Source: an uncultured Hyphomicrobiales bacterium
GTDB lineage: Bacteria > Pseudomonadota > Alphaproteobacteria > Rhizobiales > Beijerinckiaceae
Assembly: GCA_903931945.1 (NCBI GenBank)
Contig: CAIZEI010000202.1
Coordinates: 114,452-178,451, forward strand
Direction: 5' to 3'
DNA length: 64,000 bases
Shown here: positions 59,539-64,000 of the stretch, piece after piece
Layout: each line of letters begins with the position of its first letter
Position numbering within the stretch: the first letter of the stretch is position 1
Made by a program: the position numbers and the translations under genes
The notes under the pieces: model-generated
The model's database searches: none
Seen by the model: the letters and a program-made list of their open reading frames with translations, nothing else
Told to the model about the DNA's origin: nothing

Positions 59539-60579
59539 ATGCAACCCGTCTTCACCGCCGACACGCTCCGCCTTTCGAACTGGATTGAGACCGCATCGCG
59601 GCTCGAAGCCAGGCACGCGCATTTTGTCACAGCGGATATTCCGGCTACGCGGCAGCGGGTTCTGGAGCTTTCCCAAGGCCGCTGCCGGTTTACGGTCGTC
59701 GACCCCGGCCCGTTTGTGCAATTTCGCGAGGCCCATGCCTATGCGGGGGCTCTGGCGATTAAATTCCTGCGCTGGAATTGCGCCGGACGCTGCGAGACGC
59801 AGGTCAATCGCGGCGCGGGGCATCATCTTTCACTGCATATCCCGCTGACCGGCGGATTTGAGGCGCAGCAGGGCGGCGAAACGCTCGCCACACTGCCGGG
59901 CCAGATGCTTGTCGTCTCAGCGCCCGGCGCCGTTCGTCGCTGGTGGGAGGGGCCATGCGATCTGCTGAATGTGATGATCAACCGCGACTCAGTTACGCAG
60001 GTCTTTTCGCGACTGCCGGGCGCTGCGTCCCTGTCTGCGGCGCCGTTGACGCTGATCGATCTGCGCGTTCAGGCGACGCTTGCGATGTTCATCGAGACGC
60101 TGGTGCGCGATCTCGGCCGTCCTGCGCCCGCCTTTTCAACACCCGGCGCGGTGCCGCATGTCGAGCGCCTTCTGTTGACGCTGGTCGCCGACGCGATGCA
60201 GCATGCGCGCGGGTTTGAGCGGAGCCCGCAAACTTCAGCGGCGGCGCCCTGGTATGTGCTGCGCGCTGAAGAGCATTTGCGCGCCCATCACGCGCAAAGG
60301 AATCTGCGTATGACCGATGTGGCGAACGCTTGCGGCGTCAGCGTTCGAACGCTGCATTATGGGTTCGCGAAATTCAGGGACCGCAGCCCCGCCGACGCCT
60401 TGCGCGACATCCGGTTGGCGCAAGCGCGCCACGCCTTGATCGAAGCGCGGATATCGGGATTGAAGATTGCTGATATTGCGGCGCTCGTGGGCTTCCCCAA
60501 CGCCAGCCAGTTCTCGCGCGATTATCGAGCGCATTTTGGCGAGAGTCCCTCGGCGACGTCGCGGGCGGCGTTCGGGTAG
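59539..60579 (+). CDS. AraC-family transcriptional regulator
   Basis: C-terminal HTH: LRMTDVANACGVSVRTLHYGFAKFRDRSPADALRDIRLAQARHAL, IADIAALVGFPNASQFSRDYRAHFGESPS. Confidence 0.95.
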   Translation: MQPVFTADTLRLSNWIETASRLEARHAHFVTADIPATRQRVLELSQGRCRFTVVDPGPFVQFREAHAYAGALAIKFLRWNCAGRCETQVNRGAGHHLSLHIPLTGGFEAQQGGETLATLPGQMLVVSAPGAVRRWWEGPCDLLNVMINRDSVTQVFSRLPGAASLSAAPLTLIDLRVQATLAMFIETLVRDLGRPAPAFSTPGAVPHVERLLLTLVADAMQHARGFERSPQTSAAAPWYVLRAEEHLRAHHAQRNLRMTDVANACGVSVRTLHYGFAKFRDRSPADALRDIRLAQARHALIEARISGLKIADIAALVGFPNASQFSRDYRAHFGESPSATSRAAFG

Positions 60580-60640
60580 GATCGCTTGACGCCTGCGCGA
60601 GGCCGGGCGCATAAAGGCGGCAAATCAGAAGATCGCCGTC

Positions 60641-61108
60641 ATGAGCCATCGAACCGGGCCGGAATCGCCACAATATGCGATGAGTTGCAATCGCCGTTTC
60701 ACGTTGGCTGCTTTCGGCGCAAGCTTGATATGGGCAGCGCCGGCCCGCGCGGCCGTGCGCGTCAGTTTTGCCGATATTATGAGCGAGGATGGCGAATTCA
60801 CCGGTAAGGCGCAGGGCGCCGCCGGGCAGGACGTGGAAATTCGCGGCTATATGGCGCCGCCGCTGAAATCCGAGATCAATTTCTTCGTTTTGACCAAACT
60901 GCCTGCGGCTGTCTGCCCCTTCTGCGACAGCGAAGCCGCCTGGCCCAACGACATCGTGCTTGTGCAGATGGCGCGGCCCATTCACGCGATTTCCTACGAT
61001 CTCCTGATCCGGGTCACTGGCGTACTGGAGCTCGGGGTTGCAACCGACCCGGCGACCGGCTTTGTCAGCAAGGTCAGGGTGCGCGACGCCACATATGCGA
61101 AAGCATGA
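60641..61108 (+). CDS. Exported hypothetical protein, DUF3299-like
   Basis: Signal-like N-terminus; DVEIRGYMAPPLKSEINFFVLTKLPAAVCPFCDSEAAWPNDIVLVQM with CxxC. Confidence 0.65.
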   Translation: MSHRTGPESPQYAMSCNRRFTLAAFGASLIWAAPARAAVRVSFADIMSEDGEFTGKAQGAAGQDVEIRGYMAPPLKSEINFFVLTKLPAAVCPFCDSEAAWPNDIVLVQMARPIHAISYDLLIRVTGVLELGVATDPATGFVSKVRVRDATYAKA

Positions 61109-61812
61109 GCATGGGCGCGCAAACGCCCGCGCTTCACGTCGAAAATCTCGATGTGCAATTCATTGATCGCGGCAAAGCCCTCACCGTGCTGGCTGTTGAG
61201 AATTTGGACATTGCTGCGGGAACAAGCCTGGCGCTGACCGGTCCCTCCGGTTGCGGCAAATCCACGCTGCTTTATGCGCTTGCCGGATTGTTGCGTCCCT
61301 CGCATGGGAAGGTGCGTTGGGGCGGACTGGACCTCTCTGCGCTCAATGAAGCGGCGCGCGACGCCTGGCGGCGGAACAATATCGGCTTTGTGTTTCAGGA
61401 TTTCGAATTGCTGGCCGAATTGCCGGCATTGCAAAATGTGCTTGTGCCCGCGACCTTCGCGCATTTCCGGATTGACGCGAGCGCCCGCTATCGCGCGCAG
61501 GATTTGCTCGACCGCTTCGGCGTGCCTGCGCGAAGCGGCCCGGTGGGCCAACTGTCGCGCGGCGAACGGCAACGCGTGGCTCTGGCGCGCGCGCTGCTGT
61601 TCGATCCCCCGATCATTCTGGCGGATGAACCCACCGCAAGCCTCGACGCAAAATCGGGCGCCCTGGTGGTTTCCGCGCTGGCGGAGCTTGCGCGCGCCGA
61701 AGGCAGAACCGTCGTTGCCGCCACGCACGACCCCGCTGTGATCGCCGGGTTTGGCGGACAATTGCGGCTTGAGCGCGGACACCCGGTCGCATTTGCAGAG
61801 GCTGGGCCATGA
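61105..61812 (+). CDS. ABC transporter ATP-binding protein (LolD/MacB-type)
   Basis: Walker A GPSGCGKSTLLYALAG; signature LSRGERQRVALARAL; Walker B IILADEPTAS. Confidence 0.95.
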   Translation: MSMGAQTPALHVENLDVQFIDRGKALTVLAVENLDIAAGTSLALTGPSGCGKSTLLYALAGLLRPSHGKVRWGGLDLSALNEAARDAWRRNNIGFVFQDFELLAELPALQNVLVPATFAHFRIDASARYRAQDLLDRFGVPARSGPVGQLSRGERQRVALARALLFDPPIILADEPTASLDAKSGALVVSALAELARAEGRTVVAATHDPAVIAGFGGQLRLERGHPVAFAEAGP

Positions 61813-63038
61813 ATCCCTGGCTTGTAGCCCGCGCCGGCTTCGTCCGTCATCGCATCTCTTATGCCTTGTTCTGCCTGTTGATAGCCTTGGCGACAGCCAT
61901 CGGCGTGGCGGTCTCGGCGCAGGAGGCCGCCTTGCGACAAGGCAGCGCTCGGGCGGCGGACAAGTTCGATCTTGTTATCGCCGCGCCCGGCAGCCAGACG
62001 GATGTCACGTTGGCGGCGATCTACCTGCGCCCGGGTTCTGTGCCACTGATGACGCCATCCGACACTGCGCGGGCGCTCGCCGAACCGCGTGTCAAATTCG
62101 CCGCGCCGCTCGGTTATGGCGACAGTTATCAGGGATCGCCGATTGTCGGCACAACGGCGGGCTTCGTCGATTACCTCTCCGGCGGATTGCAATCGGGCCA
62201 CATGTTTGCCGACGAGAATGACGCCATCGAAGGCGCAGCCGTCGATCTGCCGATTGGCGGGCGTTTCCATCCCATCCATGGCGTTGGCGAGGAAGGTGAA
62301 GACGAAAGCGATCCCAACCATGTGCATCACGAACACGGGGGTGTGACGCTTGCAGTCGTCGGACGAATGAAACCCACCGGCACGCCCTGGGACAACGCCA
62401 TCGTCATTCCCATTGAGTCGGTCTGGCGCACGCATCAATTGCCGAATGGCCACGCAGAGGGGGATCCGCATATCGGCCCGCCCTTCGCGCCTGACCGCGT
62501 GCCGGGTGTCCCCGCAATTGTTATGGCGCCGCGCAGCATCAACGACGCCTATGGTCTGCGCGGGCTCTATCGCACAACCACGACCATGGCGTTCTTTCCT
62601 GCTGAAGCGCTCGTGCCGCTCTATGCCGTGATGGGCAATATCCGCGACGCTATGAGCTGGTTTGCGCTGGCGACGCAGGCTCTGGTTGTGCTGTCGATAC
62701 TGGCCGGTCTTGTGGCCATCCTGACTTTGCATCGCAGGCAGTTTGCCGTTCTGCGCGCGCTGGGCGCCCCGCGCCGCTACATCTTTGCCTGTGTTTATAT
62801 GCAAAGCGCATTGCTCGTGATATCGGGCGCCGCTATGGGCCTTGCGCTCGGCTGGCTCGCCGCTTTTATCCTGTCGGCGGTTTTGACCGCCAGGACAGGC
62901 ATCGCCATGCCGCTGGCAATAGGCCCGGACGAGTTGACGCTGGTTGCTGGATTTGTCGCATTCGGACTGATGGCGTCCGTTGTCCCGGCGATTGCGGCAT
63001 TCCGCCGTCCGCCGATCGAGGCGCTTTCGGGCCAGTAG
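61809..63038 (+). CDS. ABC transporter permease (FtsX/MacB-like)
   Basis: 4-bp overlap with the ATPase; terminal TM segments; FAVLRALGAPRRYIFACVYMQSALLV; His/acidic loop EDESDPNHVHHEHGG. Confidence 0.9.
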   Translation: MNPWLVARAGFVRHRISYALFCLLIALATAIGVAVSAQEAALRQGSARAADKFDLVIAAPGSQTDVTLAAIYLRPGSVPLMTPSDTARALAEPRVKFAAPLGYGDSYQGSPIVGTTAGFVDYLSGGLQSGHMFADENDAIEGAAVDLPIGGRFHPIHGVGEEGEDESDPNHVHHEHGGVTLAVVGRMKPTGTPWDNAIVIPIESVWRTHQLPNGHAEGDPHIGPPFAPDRVPGVPAIVMAPRSINDAYGLRGLYRTTTTMAFFPAEALVPLYAVMGNIRDAMSWFALATQALVVLSILAGLVAILTLHRRQFAVLRALGAPRRYIFACVYMQSALLVISGAAMGLALGWLAAFILSAVLTARTGIAMPLAIGPDELTLVAGFVAFGLMASVVPAIAAFRRPPIEALSGQ

Positions 63039-63127
63039 TCCAGATTTTGAATTTCAGCATGGGGGGATTGCTGCAGTTGCATTCCCCACATAGTCTTTTC
63101 TCAAGAACCAATCACGGAGGAAACCTC

Positions 63128-64000
63128 ATGCCCCTGCGTTTCAGAATTCTGGCCCTCTCCGGCGTCGCGCTTTGCGCTCTTGCGTCGCCAACCCTGGCCC
63201 AGAAAAAAACCTACACGATCAACGTCAACAATGACCGTTTAATCAAAGCGCAGAACGAGCCGCAGAACTGGCTGATGATGAATGGCGATTATGGTTCGCA
63301 ACGCTATTCGAAACTGACGCAGATCAACCGCGACAACGTCAAGGATCTGCGACTGGTATGGGCGCTGGCGCTTGGCGGGATGCAGGACATCGGCCAGAAC
63401 GGGCCTGAAAATGAGGTCAATCCGCTCGTCGACAATGGCTTCATGTACACGATTGACGGTTGGGGAACCGTCTACAAAATCGACGCGCGCAATCCGACCC
63501 GGGGAGAATTCGTCTGGACCAGCGATTCCGGCGTCGGGCACGAAGGTCTGACGCCGCAAACGCGCGGCATCGCTCTGCTCAACAATCTTGTTTACGCCAA
63601 CCTGCCCGATGGGCGCGTCATCGCGCTCAATCGTGACACCGGTGAAATTGTCTGGGACAAGAAGATTGCAAAAACCAACGAATTTGGAAGCCGCGAGCGC
63701 TTTCTTGCCGCGCCAATGGCGGTTGACGACAAAATTCTCGTCGCCAATGGGGCCGGAGACAGCGCAACGCGCGGATGGATTGCGGCGCTCGACGCAAAGA
63801 CCGGCAATGAACTCTGGCGCTGGTACGTTGTGCCAAAGCCCGGAGACCCCGGCAGCGAAACTTGGAAGGACAAGACCAACGCCTGGAAAACCGGCGGCGG
63901 CGGCGTCTGGCAAACAGGTTCCTACGATCCGGAAACACGAACGACAATCTGGGGCACTGGCAATCCGGTCCCGATCTACGATCCGCAGGCGCGGCCCGGC
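63128..64000 (+). CDS. PQQ-dependent alcohol dehydrogenase-like protein, 3' truncated by window end
   Basis: My translation: MPLRFRILALSGVALCALASPTLAQKKTYTIN...NWLMMNGDYGSQRYSKLTQINRDNVKDLRLVWALALGG...EFVWTSDSGVGHEGLTPQTRG...; open to 64000; missing from the supplied ORF track. Confidence 0.88.
   Translation, partial: MPLRFRILALSGVALCALASPTLAQKKTYTINVNNDRLIKAQNEPQNWLMMNGDYGSQRYSKLTQINRDNVKDLRLVWALALGGMQDIGQNGPENEVNPLVDNGFMYTIDGWGTVYKIDARNPTRGEFVWTSDSGVGHEGLTPQTRGIALLNNLVYANLPDGRVIALNRDTGEIVWDKKIAKTNEFGSRERFLAAPMAVDDKILVANGAGDSATRGWIAALDAKTGNELWRWYVVPKPGDPGSETWKDKTNAWKTGGGGVWQTGSYDPETRTTIWGTGNPVPIYDPQARPG

Noticed and set aside
1-64000. CRISPR arrays, rRNA genes, intact tRNA genes
   Set aside because: No regularly spaced direct repeats, rRNA-like sequence or full tRNA cloverleaf noticed. 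Only the 20-nt tRNA 3'-end fragment at 8051 was seen.

Overview
High-GC window, alphaproteobacterial by protein style. I support about 50 features by reading the supplied translations; no searches were run. (1) 684-7835: a tightly packed five-gene + strand operon encoding a SIS+HAD fusion, a phosphoribosyltransferase-like protein, an ORC/Cdc6-like P-loop ATPase, an unknown Rossmann-like protein and a PfkB-family kinase. I do not recognise it as a named system and it is the best candidate for an undescribed signalling or conflict system. It is followed by what looks like a tRNA-Gln 3'-end fragment (8051-8070) and the N-terminus of a tyrosine integrase (8191), so it probably lies on a genomic island. 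(2) 8.3-20.6 kb: redox/stress genes (PLD/cardiolipin synthase, ADH, aldehyde dehydrogenase, catalase, BON, OYE, nitroreductase) interspersed with decayed genes (nnr, oleate hydratase). (3) 20.8-58.8 kb: catabolic gene clusters with FAD monooxygenases, amidohydrolases, an aconitase-family LeuC/LeuD pair next to an ICL/PEPM lyase, an LLM oxidoreductase and six substrate-binding proteins with no cognate permease in the window. Two toxin-antitoxin loci occur, one with a nonsense-mutated toxin, plus an IS110-family transposase remnant. (4) 59.5-64 kb: an AraC regulator, a small exported protein with a LolD/FtsX-type ABC transporter, and the start of a PQQ-dependent dehydrogenase that runs off the window and is absent from the supplied ORF track.
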